64,000 nt of DNA from Eutreptiella sp. 'Long Island Sound 2002'. Lineage: Eukaryota > Euglenozoa > Euglenophyceae > Eutreptiales > Eutreptiaceae. The position numbers and the translations under genes were made by a program. The notes beneath the pieces were generated by a model. That model was not told where the DNA came from, ran no database searches, and was given only the letters and a program-made list of their open reading frames with translations. This document shows, in pieces, positions 27,101-37,110 of this stretch (its first letter is position 1; each line of letters starts with the position of its first letter). The stretch covers positions 108,956,578 through 109,020,577 of the forward strand of contig OZ038382.1 in the NCBI GenBank assembly GCA_964036045.1, in the 5' to 3' direction.

Positions 27101-30100
27101 GCCTAGGGGGTCCCCACCACTTTAGAGCGGGGGGCAGAATACAAGGTGGCGCACAAGTGGGCAAGGTGGCTGCATAACCACTGCCGCTTGGGGGGTCCCC
27201 GGCGCTTCAAAGCAGAGGGCAGAATGGGAAGTGGCCCACAAGTGGGCAAGGTGGCTACATAACCCCTGCCGCCTGGGGGGTCCCGCCGCTTCAGAGCGGG
27301 GGGCAGAATCACAGGTGGCCCACAAGTGGGCAAGGTGGCTACATAACCCGTGCCACCCGGGGGGTCCCTACTGCTTTAGAGCAGGGGGCGGAATCAGAAA
27401 TGGCCCACAAGTGGACAAGGTGGCGACATAACCCCTGCCACCGGGGGGGGTTCCTACCGCTTTAGCGCGGGGGCAGAATTAGAAGTGGCTCAGAAGTGGG
27501 CAAGGTGGCTACAGAACCCCCGCCGCCTGGGGGGTCCCCACCGCTTCAGAGCGGGGGGGCGGAATCAGAGGTGGCACACAAGTGGGCAAGGTGGCTGCAT
27601 AACCCGTGCCGCCCTGGGGGGTCCCCGGCGCTTCACAGCGGGGGGCATAATGGGAAGTGGCCCACAAGTGGGCAAGGTGGCTACATCACCCCTGCCGCCT
27701 GGCGGTTCCCCACCGCTTCACCGCGGGGGGCATAATGGGAAGTGGCCCACAAGTGGGCAAGGTGGCTAAATAACCCCTGCCGCCTAGGGGGTCCCCACCA
27801 CTTTAGAGCGGGGGGCAGAATCCGAGGTGGCGCACAAGTGGGCAAGGTGGCTGCATAACCACTGCCGCTTGGGGGGTCCCCGGCGCTTCAAAGCAGAGGG
27901 CAGAATGGGAAGTGGCCCACAAGTGGGCAAGGTGGCTACATAACCCCTGCCACCCGGGGAGTCCCGACCAGTTTAGAGCAGGGGGCGGAATCAGAAATGG
28001 CCCACAAGTGGGCAAGGTGGCGACATAACCAGTGCCACCCGGGCGGTCCCTATGGCTTTAGAGCAGGGGGGCAGATTCAGAAGTGGCCCACAAGTGGGCA
28101 ATGTGGCTAAATAACCGCTGCCGCCTGAGGGGTCCCCAGCGCTCCAGAGCAGGGGGCAGAATCACAAGTGGCCCACAAGTGGGCAAGGTGGCGACATAAC
28201 CCCTGCCGCCTAGGGGGTCCCTATGGCTTTAGAGCGGGGGGCACAATCAGAGGTGGCCCACAAGTGGGCAAGGTGGCTACATAACCCCTGCCACCGGGGG
28301 GGTCCACACCGCTTTAGCGCGGGTGGCGGAATCAGAAGTGGCCCACAAGTGGGCAAGGTGGCTACATAACCCCTGCCGCCTAGGGGGTCCCCACCGCTTC
28401 AGAGCGGGGGGCAGAATCACAGGTGGCCCACAAGTGGGCAAGGTGGCTAAAAAACCCCTGCCGCCTGGGGGGTCCCACCGCTTCAGAGCGGGGGGCAGAA
28501 GCAGAAGTGGCCCACAAGTGGGCAAGGTGGCTGCATAACCCCCGCCGCCTGGGGGGTCCCCGCCGCTTCGGAGCGGGGGGCAGAAGCAGAAGTGGCCCAC
28601 AAGTGGGCAAGGTGGCTACATGACCCTTGCCACCCGGGGGGTCCCTACTGCTTTAGAGCGGGGGGGCGGAATCACAGGTGGCACACAAGTGGGCAAGGTG
28701 GCTGCATAACCCGTGCCGCCCTGGGGGGTCCCCGGCGCTTCACAGCGGGGGGCATAATGGGAAGTGGCCCACAAGTGGGCAAGGTGGATACATAACCCCT
28801 GCCGCCTGGCGGGTCCCCACCGCTTCACCGCGGGGGGCATAATGGGAAGTGGCCCACAAGTGGGCAAGGTGGCTACATAACCCCTGCCGCCTGGCGGGTC
28901 CCCACCGCTTCACCGCGGGGGGCATAATGGGGAGTGGCCCACAAGTGGGCAAGGTGGCTACATAACCACTGCCGCCTAGGGGTTCCCCACCACTTTAGAG
29001 CGGGGGGCAGAATCAAAGGTGGCCCACAAGTGGGCAAGGTGGCTACATAACCCCTGCCGCCTGGGGGTTCCCCACCGCTTCGAAGGGGGGGGGGAGGATC
29101 ATAGGTCGCCCACAAGTGGGCAAGGTGGCTACATAACCCCTGCCGCCTGGGGGGTCCCCACCGCTTTAGAGCGGGGGGCAGAAGCAGAAGTGGCCCACAA
29201 GTGGGCAAGGTGGCTGCATAACCCCCGCCGCCTGGGGGGTCCCTACCGCTTCAGAGCGGGGGGCAGAATCAGAAGTGGCCCACAAGTGGGTAAGGTGGCT
29301 ACATAACCCCTGCCGCCTGGGGGTTCCCCACCGCTTCACAGCGGGGGGCAAATTCCAAAATGGCCCACAAGTGGGCAAGGTGGCTAATGAACCCCTGCCG
29401 CCTGGGGGGTCCCCACCGCTTCAGAGCGGGGGCAGAATCAGAAGTGGCCCACAAGTGGGCAAGGTGGCTACATAACCCCTGCCGCCTGGGGGGTCCCCAC
29501 CGCTTTAGAGCGGGGGGCGGAAGCAGAAGTGGCCCACAAGTGGGCAAGGTGGCTACATAACCCCTGCCGCCTTGGGGGGTCCCCACCGCTTTAGAGCGGG
29601 GGGCAGAATCAGAAGTGGCCCACAAGTGGGCAAGATGGCTACATAACCCCTGCCACCCGGGGGGTTCCCACCGCTTCAGAGCGAGGGGCAAAATCAGAAG
29701 TGGCCCACAAGTGGGCATAGTGGCTAAATAACCCCTGCCGCCTAGGGGGTCCCCAACGCTTTAGAGCGGAGGGCAGAATCAGAGGTGGCCCACAAGTGGG
29801 CAAGGTGGCTACATAGCCACTGCCGCTTGGGGGGTCCCCGGCGCTTCAGAGCAGAGAGCAGAATGCGAAGTGGCCCACAAGTGGGCAAGGTGGCTACATA
29901 ACCCCTGCCCCCTGGGGGGTCCCCACCGCTTTAGAGCGGGGGGCAGAATCAGAGGTGACCCACAAGTGGGCAAGGGGGCTACATAAACCCTGCCGCCCGG
30001 GTGGTCCCCACCGCTTCAGAGTGGGGGGCAGAATCAGAAGTGGCCCACAAGTGGGCAAGGTGGCTAAATAACCCCTGCCGCCTAGGGGGTCCCCACCGCT

Positions 30101-33100
30101 TCAGAGCGGGGGGCAGAATCAGAGGTGGCCTACAAGTGGGCAAGGTGGCTGCACAACCACTGCCGCTTGGGGGGTCCCCGGCGCTTCAGAGCAGAGAGCA
30201 GAATGCGAAGTGGCCCACACCAGGGCAAGGTGGCTACATAACCCCTGCCGCCTGGGGGGGTCCCGCCGCTTTAGAGCGGGGGGCAGAATCACAGGTGGCC
30301 CACAAGTGGGCAAAGTGGCTAAATAACCCGTGCCGCCCGGGGGGTCCCCGCCGCTTCAAAGCAGAGGGCAGAATGGGAAGTGGCCCACAAGTGGGCAAGG
30401 TGGCTAAATAACCCCTACCGCCCGGGGGGTCCCCACCGCTTCAGAGTGGGGGGCAAAATCAGAGGTGGCCCACAAGGGGGCAAGGTGGCTAAATAATCCC
30501 TGCCGCCTAGGGGGTCCCCACCGCTTTAGAGCGGGGGGCAGAATCAGAGGTGGCCAACAAATGGTCAAGGTGGCTGCATAACCACTGCCGCTTGGGGGGT
30601 CCCCGGCGCTTCGGAGGAGAGAGCAGAATGGGAAGTGGCCCACAAGTGGACAAGGTGGCTACATAACCCCTGCCGCCTGGGGGGGTCCCAACCGCTTCAG
30701 AGCGGGGGGCAGAAGCAGAGGTGGCCCACAAGTGGGCAAGGTGGCTACATAACCCTTGCCACCCAGGGGGGTCCCCACCGCTTCAGAGCGGGGGGCAGAA
30801 GCAGAAGTGGCCCACAAGGGGGCGAGGTGGCTGAATAATCCCTGCCGCCTAGGGGGTCCCCACCGCTTCATAGCGGGGGGCAGAATCAGAGGTGGCCAAC
30901 AAGTGGGCAAGGTGGCTGCATAACCACTGCCGCTTGGGGGGTCCCCGGCGCTTGAGAGCAGAGAGCAGAATGGGAAGTGGCCCACAAGTGGGCAACGTGG
31001 CTACATAACCCCTGCCGCCCGCGGGGTCCCCACCACTTCACAGCAGGGGGTAGAATCAGAAGTGGCCCACAAGTGGGCAAGGTGGCTGCATAACCCCTAC
31101 CGCCTGGGGGGTCCCAAGCGCTCCAGAGCAGGGAGCAGAATCAGAAGTGGCCCAAAAGTGGGCAAGGTGGCTAAATAACCCTTGCCGCCTGGAGGGTCCC
31201 ACCCCTCCAGAGCGGGGGGCAGAATCAGAAGTGGCCCACAAGTGGGCAAGGTGGCTACATAACCCGTGCCACCCGGGGGGTCGGTACCGCTTTAGAGCGG
31301 GGGGCGGAATCAGAAGTGGTCCACAAGTGTGCAGGGTGGCGACATAACCCTTGCCGCTAGGGGGGTCCATGGCGCTTCAGAGCGGAAGGCAGAATGGGAA
31401 GTGGCCCACAAGTGGACAAGGTGGCTACATAACCCCTGCCGCCTGGGGGGTCCCACCGCTTCAGGGTGGGGGGCAGAATAAGAAGTGGCCCACAAGTGGG
31501 CAAGGTGGCTAAATAACCCCTACCCTTTGGGGGGTCCCCAGCGCTGCAGAGCAGGGGGCAGAATCAGAAGTGGCCCACAAGTGGGCAAGGTGGCTAAATA
31601 ACCCGTGCCGCCTAGGGGGTCCCCACCGCTTCGGAGAAGGGGGCAGCATCAGAGGTGGCCCACAAGTGGGCAAGGTGGCTGCATAACCATTGCCGCTTGG
31701 GAGGTCCCCAGCGCTTCAAAGCAGAGGGCAGAATGGGAAGTGGCCCACAAGTGGGCAAGGTGGCTACATAACCCATGCCGCCTGGGGGGGTCCCCACCGC
31801 TTCAGAGCGGGGGGCAGGTTCATAAGTGGCCCACAAGTGGGCAAGGTGGCTAAACAACCGTTGCCGCCCTGGGGGGTCCCCACCGCTTCAGAGCGGGGGG
31901 CAGATTCATAAGTGGCCCACAAGTGGGCAAGGTGGCTAAACAACCGTTGCCGCCCTGGGGGGTCCCCACCGCGTCAGAGCGGGGGGCAGAATCAGAAGTG
32001 GCCCACAAGTGGGCAAGGTGGCTGAATGACCACTGCCGCCTGGGGGAACCCCACCGCTTTAGAGCAGGGGGGCAAACTCAGAAGTGGCCCGCAAGTGGGT
32101 AAGGTGGCTACATAACCCCTGCCGCCTAGGAGTTCCCCACCGCTTCGCAGCGGGGGGCAAAATAACCCCTGCCGTCTGGGGGGTCCCCACCGCTTCAGAG
32201 CGGGGGGCAGAATCAGAAGTGGCCCACAAGTGGGCAAGGTGGCTAAACAACCCCTGCCACTTGGGGGGTCCCCACCGCTTCAGAGCGGGGGGCAGATTCA
32301 TAAGTGGCCCACAAGTGGGCAAGGTGGCTAAACAACCGTTGCCGCCCTGGGGGGTCCCCACCGCTTCAGAGCGGGGGGCAGAAACCAGAGGTGGCCCACA
32401 AGTGGGCAAGGTGGCTACATAACCCCCGCCGCCGGGGGGGGTCCCTACCGCTTCAAGGCGGGGGGCAGAATCAGAAGTGGCCCACAAGTGGGCAAGGTGG
32501 CGGAATGACCACTGCTGCCTGGGGGGACCCCACCGCTTTAGAGCAGGGGGGCAGACTCAGAAGTGGCCCACAAGTGGGTAAGGTGGCAACATGACCCCTG
32601 CCGCCTAGGGGTTCCCCACCGCTTCGCAGCGCGGGGCAGAATCAGAAGTGGCCCACAAGTGGGCAAGGTGGCGACATAACCACTGCCGCTTGGGGGGTCC
32701 CCACCGCTTCACAGCGGAGGGCAGAATCAGCAGTAGCCCACAAGTGGGCAGTGTGGCTGCATAACCCCTGCCGCCTGGGGGGTCCCTACCGCTTCAGAGC
32801 GGGGGGCAGAATCAGAAGTGGCCCACAAGTGGGCAAGGTGGCTAAATAACCCCTGCCGCCTGAGGGTTCCCCACCGCTTCACAGCGGGGGGCGAAATCAG
32901 AAGAAGCCCACAAGTGGGCAAGGTGGCTAAATAACCCGTGCCGCCTGGGGGGTCCCCACCGCTTCAGATTGGGGGGCAGAATCACAGGTGGCCCACAAGT
33001 GGGCAAGCTGGCTACATAACCCTTGCCGCCTAGGGGTTTCCTACACCTTCATAGCGGGGGGCAGAATCACAAGTGGCCCACAAGTGGGCAATGTGGCTAA

Positions 33101-33448
33101 ATAACCCCTGCCGCCTGGGGGCTCCCCACCCGCCTCAGAGCGGGGTGCAGAATCAGAGGTGGCCGACAAGTGGGCAAGGTGGCTAAATAACCCCTGCCGC
33201 CTGGGGGGTGCCCACCGCTTTAGAGCGGGTGGCAGAATCAGAAGTGACCCACAAGTGGGCAAGGTGGCTAAATAACCCCTCCCGCTTGGGGTTTCCCCAC
33301 CGCTTCAAAGCGGGGGGCAGAATCACAGGTGGCCCACAAGTGGGCAAGGTGGCTACATAACCCCTGTCCCCACCGCTTCAGAGCGGGGGGCAGAATCAGA
33401 AGTGACCCGAGAGTGGGCAAGGTGGCTACATAACCCCTGCCGCCTAGG
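12126..33448 (+). repeat. 85-bp satellite array, block B (~250 units)
   Basis: The same unit family as block A, in the same orientation. Block B is more diverse. Subfamilies include CCTAGGGGGTCC units, CCACCCGGGGGGTCC units, GGGGTTCCGCACCGCTTCGA units with an enlarged G run, GGCGCTTCAGAGCAGAGGGC units followed by AATGGGAAG, and GGGCATAATGGGAAGTGGCC units. The hairpin loop is the most variable part of the unit, while the CCGCT/AGCGG arms are usually kept. Subfamilies recur in fixed order, which shows nested higher-order repeats. A unit with GGGGTTTCC lies just before the recombinase element, near 33.29 kb. Confidence 0.96.
12481..22430 (+). repeat. Higher-order repeat marked by a truncated satellite unit
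   Basis: A shortened unit that has lost the GCCCACAAGTGGGC hairpin reads CACAATCAGATGGTCATATA and then runs directly into AACCCCTGCC. It occurs at 12591, 16234, 18690 and 22334 (position of GATGGTCATA). The spacings are 3643, 2456 and 3644 bp, about 43, 29 and 43 units. Each copy follows a CCACTACCGCCTAGGAGGTC-type or close-variant unit and precedes a CCGCTTCCGAGCGG unit. A second marker, CCCACTTTTGGGTAAGG, is duplicated about 1.1 kb apart (near 12.75 and 13.85 kb). Confidence 0.8.
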
Positions 33449-33451
33449 GGT

Positions 33452-33829
33452 TTACCACAAGCAAACAAAGCACCAAGACACTTGTCTGACTGAACTCTTC
33501 GGCGGTACTACCCAGTGCCAAAGATCAGCCGGTATCTCATATGCCCCAAGGCGTCCCAACCCCTTCGCGGCCAAAGACGGGTCATTGCGCATGAGGACAG
33601 GGATGGGCGATGTGGTCACATGCAAGAGAGAATCCCAAACCCCCTCCTCCAGCTCGCCCAGCGCATCAACCCACATCCCCATGGCTCCCGCCAAACGCCA
33701 ATCCTCCGCGGTGGAAAAAAACCTCATGACCAGGAGGTGCATGCGCTTCAGCAGCTGCTGCTAAGAGCAGCGCAATCTCCTAGCCAACCACTCCACATGG
33801 GGTGCAAGCGCCGCCATAAAACAAGGAAA
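33452..33829 (-). pseudogene. Downstream coding remnant of the recombinase element
   Basis: After a G run at about 33838-33848, one minus-strand frame reads FMAALAPHVEWLARRLRC, then TAG (33763-33761), then about 100 more codons to 33452. These include LVMRFFSTAEDWRLAGAMG, GELEEGVWDSLLHVTTSP and GAYEIPADLWHWVVPP. The composition looks protein-like rather than repeat-derived. It lies 3' of the recombinase and ends at the element's left boundary, so it may be a second element gene or a terminal domain now broken by the stop. No family recognised. Confidence 0.35.
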
Positions 33830-34361
33830 GAGCGGGGGGGGGGGGGGGCTCCGGTGGTACCGGGGGCAGACTGTCGGCTTCCTCGTCGCCCATCGGGGCC
33901 ACCCCCGGGGAAAGGTGCCGCTGGGGGCAGTGACCGTGTAGACAGTCGACCCCCCCCCCAAGGGTGCCGCTCGCGCTGAGCTGGCGGTGAATCGGGCGTG
34001 GCCGGGTACTCGCGCGGCTCCCTGCCGCAGGTCAGAGTTAGGAGTGGTAGACAAAAAAGGAACATACAACTGGGGCTCAGTGGCGGCCCCTCTGGCGGCC
34101 CTCGAAGCGCCCCCGGGGCGCCTCTGTCGCGGCCGCATCGACCTCCTTCGCACTGGGCCCGAGACACCGACGTTTAGACGGTGGTCCCTGCCCGGGCTGA
34201 GCTTGCTCGGGGCGGGGGCGCACAAAACAGCGTTGGGGTGTGGGGGGCTGCCCCGCTCACTGACCTGCCACTCCCACCGGCGCGCCACGCGCCCCCCTCC
34301 TTTGCTCAGGACGGGGGACGCCCACAGGCACAACTCGCTTGGCGGTGCGGGTGGTCTGGCA

Positions 34362-35777
34362 CTAGCATCCGCTACCCTGTGCACCGGATCTGCGGCGTTT
34401 CCTCGGCCGGGCCCCTCCCCCACCCCCCGTCCCAACCCTGAAGGCCGGCTGTGTGCCCCCTTGAAGCCTCCCTGTGGGCGGCTCGATGATCTCCACGCCG
34501 GAGCTGCTCGTGGAGCCGCTATCGGAGCCGTCCGTTGAGCCGGTATCCGTGTCGTCGGTTGGGTCGGGTACAGCATCCCCACCATGGCCACCCTCAGCAG
34601 GTGGGTCCACCGTATCAGTGTGGCGGTCAACCGGAGGAGGAGGTAAGTGGACAGCACCGACATAGCCAGTATCCTCCTCGAGCTTGTCAGCGCCGAACAT
34701 GCCGCCTCCCCAGACTGCGATGCAGTTGGTGATCTCATCGGCACCACTCTCCACCGACTCCGACGATGGGGACGGGAGCTGTAATGGCCCGAGCACCTCC
34801 GGGTCTTTGGAGGCCGTGGCATACCGCATTGTTGTGGGGGTATCCGTCAATCCTCCCCACCATTTGAAGTACGGCAGGTTCGGCTTGCGGCCCCCGGATG
34901 CGCCCGCCCCGCCCCTCCGGAAACAGTGCCACGCGTAGCCCCTCCAGCGGGTGCCCGCCAACAGCTCGACCAGGCCGCGTTCCAGGGTAGGGGCACCCCC
35001 AGCGACGTACGGAGCATCCCAAGCGACGCCATGAATGCGGGCGTAATCCCGGAGCCATCCTGCCCACGCCGCCGGGTACCGCGCCAGCGGACGCCTGTGC
35101 CACCCTTGCGGTTTGGGCTTGCTGCGAAAGAACACGAGAGAGGCATCGTGAACGTCGCACGGTCGCACGCTCGCTGCCTCCCCCACGCGGAGGAAGCAAA
35201 CCCATGAGAGCATACCCAGGGCTGCAACGACGCGTTGCTGGTCCGTGCACGCTACCGACCAAAGCTCACGCAACATAGGAGGCGTAGCGTAGTCTTGGCC
35301 TTTCGGTTGGGACCCGCCCCCCGCAATGCGTCGATGGAGCAGCAGGACCGTGGGCGGAAGGATACACAGGTCCTCCAAGGCCCGGACGGCAGCAAAAATG
35401 CCGCGCATGCCCGAGGCGGATTGGCCCTGGCCGGACCGCGCGGCCAAGCTCTCGGCCAGGACCTCTTGCAGGCCCAATTCTGGGCGTTGCCGCTCGGTCT
35501 CCACCAGCTGGGTGATTGCGGATCTGTAGTGAGTCTGTGTCGATGGTCTCCAGTCGAGGATGGCATGCGCGCGGACACTCCCTTCCCCGTCGGCTCGTGC
35601 AGCTTCATCCCACATATCCCTTGCCGCGAGGAAGGTGGCTGCGGTGCTGCCCCACAGGGGTGCATCGGCTCCGTGCCGCGCCACGTCCCGCTCGCCGGCA
35701 AGCGCTGGGTGCCCTGACGAGGCACCCTGAGAATCCGGCTCACCCCTGCGCCCGTCGGGGTGGCCGGCCTGGACCAA
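34362..35777 (-). CDS. Tyrosine recombinase (phage-integrase superfamily)
   Basis: A 471-codon frame whose first codon is TTG directly after the upstream TGA. Residue numbers count from that codon. Residues ~45-140 look like a core-binding domain (WRPSTQTHYRSAITQL). The catalytic domain shows Arg197 in FLRVGEA, a likely Lys at 220-222 in RSKPK, His284 and Arg287 in WHCFRR, Trp306/307 and the nucleophile Tyr319 in TTMRYA. That is a complete R-K-H-R-W-Y set in the expected order. A ~150-residue tail is Asp/Ser/Thr/Gly-rich and ends in a basic RPRKRRR cluster that could be a nuclear signal. The stop is TAG at 34362-34364. Recombinases of this family cut and rejoin DNA through a 3'-phosphotyrosine. 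Catalytic residues appear intact, but the loss of a clear start makes activity uncertain. Confidence 0.85.
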   Translation of the reverse strand: MVQAGHPDGRRGEPDSQGASSGHPALAGERDVARHGADAPLWGSTAATFLAARDMWDEAARADGEGSVRAHAILDWRPSTQTHYRSAITQLVETERQRPELGLQEVLAESLAARSGQGQSASGMRGIFAAVRALEDLCILPPTVLLLHRRIAGGGSQPKGQDYATPPMLRELWSVACTDQQRVVAALGMLSWVCFLRVGEAASVRPCDVHDASLVFFRSKPKPQGWHRRPLARYPAAWAGWLRDYARIHGVAWDAPYVAGGAPTLERGLVELLAGTRWRGYAWHCFRRGGAGASGGRKPNLPYFKWWGGLTDTPTTMRYATASKDPEVLGPLQLPSPSSESVESGADEITNCIAVWGGGMFGADKLEEDTGYVGAVHLPPPPVDRHTDTVDPPAEGGHGGDAVPDPTDDTDTGSTDGSDSGSTSSSGVEIIEPPTGRLQGGTQPAFRVGTGGGGGARPRKRRRSGAQGSGC

Positions 35778-36362
35778 TCAGCTCCAATAGGGGCACTGGA
35801 AATGCCAGTGCTGGCGCTCCCCTTCGGGCTTGCGCAGATCTCGGCATCGTCGGGAGTCTCCGGAAGCCTTGGCAGCCACGGGAATATGATTGCCATTGCT
35901 GGCAATCCACTTCAACACACCCTCCTCGGTGACAAATTTTACCCCGCGGTATGTGAGCTGCGGGCCTCCTCGCGCCAACGCCTCCTCCCACTGGACCTTG
36001 TCCAGCGTGTCTCTGGCCTCCGCACTCTGCTGCTGCGCCGTGTAGCGGGAGCGGTAAGCCTGTTGGCTTTGCTGCAGACACGCCCACATCCTGTATGCCA
36101 GGGTATCGCCCGGGCTGGCCTGCGAAGCGACGTCCCCTCCAACCCCGGCCGGCCGTGCGGGCCGCGGGACCGCCACCACGTACCGCCGCAATGCGCCCAG
36201 GGTGTCCCGCATCCACTGGGGCAGCCGCCCGCGGCCCTGGAAGTCTTGCTGCGTGGCTTCGTTCAGCTCAGGGACTACCGCCTGGTCCGCAATCTTCTGT
36301 GCCTCCAGCCGTGCTCTGAGGCCTTCCATCTCCAGTCTCTGGCGGTCCAGGAGTGCCTTCAT
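35778..36362 (-). CDS. N-terminal region of recombinase element, coiled-coil protein
   Basis: The first in-frame ATG is at 36362. The frame is open further upstream to about 36484 without another ATG and is preceded by a TTTCTTTCCGTCAG acceptor-like sequence, so an upstream exon is possible. The product begins with a charged helical stretch (MKALLDRQRLEMEGLRARLE) typical of a coiled coil. A Gln/Ala/Arg-rich helical middle follows, then a C-terminal part with RRC, HWHF and QC that could bind metal. It ends at TGA 35780-35778. The next codon, in the same frame, continues as the recombinase, so this and the next feature were probably one ~665-residue protein, now split by a nonsense codon or by real readthrough. 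No known domain recognised. Confidence 0.55.
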   Translation of the reverse strand: MKALLDRQRLEMEGLRARLEAQKIADQAVVPELNEATQQDFQGRGRLPQWMRDTLGALRRYVVAVPRPARPAGVGGDVASQASPGDTLAYRMWACLQQSQQAYRSRYTAQQQSAEARDTLDKVQWEEALARGGPQLTYRGVKFVTEEGVLKWIASNGNHIPVAAKASGDSRRCRDLRKPEGERQHWHFQCPYWS

Positions 36363-36541
36363 TTCTTCTGCTGTGGCATTATCGGGCACTGCCGACGGGG
36401 GTGATGGGGCACTGGAGCGCGACCCCTCATTTGGGGACTGATTCTTGGCAGGGGAGCGTGCAAATATGCTGACGGAAAGAAATTAAAATTCAGAAAGATC
36501 CTGAATGAAAGGGGTAAACAGTGTTCGCTGGGGCAAACACA

Positions 36542-36946
36542 GGTTTCCCACCGCTTCAAAGCGGGGGGCAGAATCGGAAGTGGCCCACAAGTGGGCAAGG
36601 CGGCTACATAACCCCTGCCGCCTGGGGGGTCCCCACCGCTTCAGAGCGGGGGGCGGAATCAGAAGTGGCCCACAAGTGGGCAAGGTGGCTACAGAACCCC
36701 TGCCGCTTGGGGGGTCCCCACCGCTTCAGAGCGGGGGGCACAATCAGAGGTGGCCCACAAGTGGGCAAGGTGGCTACATAACCCGTGCCGCTTGAGGGGT
36801 CCCCACCACTTTAGAGCGGGGGGCAGAATCAGAAGTGGCCCACAAGTGGGCAAGGTGGCTACATAACCCCTGCCGCCTAGGGGGTCCCCACCGCTTCGGA
36901 GCGGGGGGCAGAATCAGAAGTGGCCCACAAGTGGGCAAGGTGGCTA
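36542..36946 (+). repeat. 85-bp satellite array, block C (~5 units)
   Basis: The array resumes at the right junction of the recombinase element and continues for nearly five units. It ends inside a unit at TGGCTAC, where ATAACC is replaced by CTAGTAACC at the start of the AT-rich hairpin cluster. This is the right-hand end of the satellite in the window. Confidence 0.95.
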
Positions 36947-37110
36947 CCTAGTAACCTAGTTAAAAAAAAAACTGTTTTCTTACTAGGTTCCGAAACCTAG
37001 TAAAAAAAATAGTTTTTCTTTTTACTAGGTTCCCAATACCTAGCAAAAACTAGTGAACCTAGTAAATTGTTACCTAGTAAAAAAAATTTGAAAAAAATGT
37101 TTACTAGGTT
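36947..37110. repeat. AT-rich ACCTAGTAA inverted-repeat cluster
   Basis: ACCTAGTAA and its complement TTACTAGGT alternate about seven times, separated by A or T runs. A perfect hairpin lies at 36980-37003: TTACTAGGTT, loop CCGA, AACCTAGTAA. Other copies at lower spacing allow alternative pairings. It abuts the satellite end exactly. It may be a small MITE-like hairpin element or a boundary structure; no target duplication found. Confidence 0.8.

Larger units (their letters stand above)
33449..36541 (-). mobile_element. Tyrosine-recombinase element inserted in the satellite
   Basis: A 3.1-kb non-satellite segment with clean array on both sides. The left junction reads CCTAGGGGTTTACC and the right junction CACAGGTTTCCCACC, so GGTTT is present at both ends. 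Deleting the segment with one GGTTT restores GGGGTTTCCCACC, very close to the neighbouring unit near 33.29 kb. No long terminal inverted repeats are visible. Near the left end lies AGACACTTGTCT, a small inverted repeat (33476-33487). Near the right end GTGTT and AACAC flank a short spacer (36521-36540). The element carries a tyrosine recombinase, a same-frame N-terminal region and a downstream coding remnant, and no reverse transcriptase. That organisation is closer to Crypton-type elements than to DIRS retroelements, but the family assignment is inference. Confidence 0.75.

Noticed and set aside
1-33448. Dozens of 60-170 codon open frames in the 85-bp array, with peptides such as MAHKWARWLHNPCRLGGPHR
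   Set aside because: They follow the satellite unit, shift frame every 85 bp and occur on both strands, so they are not genes.
1-33448. CRISPR-like reading of regular short repeats
   Set aside because: There are no unique spacers. The whole ~85-bp unit is repeated head to tail, and the window is eukaryotic.
33987-34538. 183-codon plus-strand frame opposite the recombinase
   Set aside because: It is antisense to the tail of a gene with a full catalytic residue set. Its composition reflects the GC-rich complement.
33449-36541. DIRS-type retroelement
   Set aside because: No reverse transcriptase or RNase H motif is present in any frame of the 3.1-kb insertion, and no split direct repeats were found.
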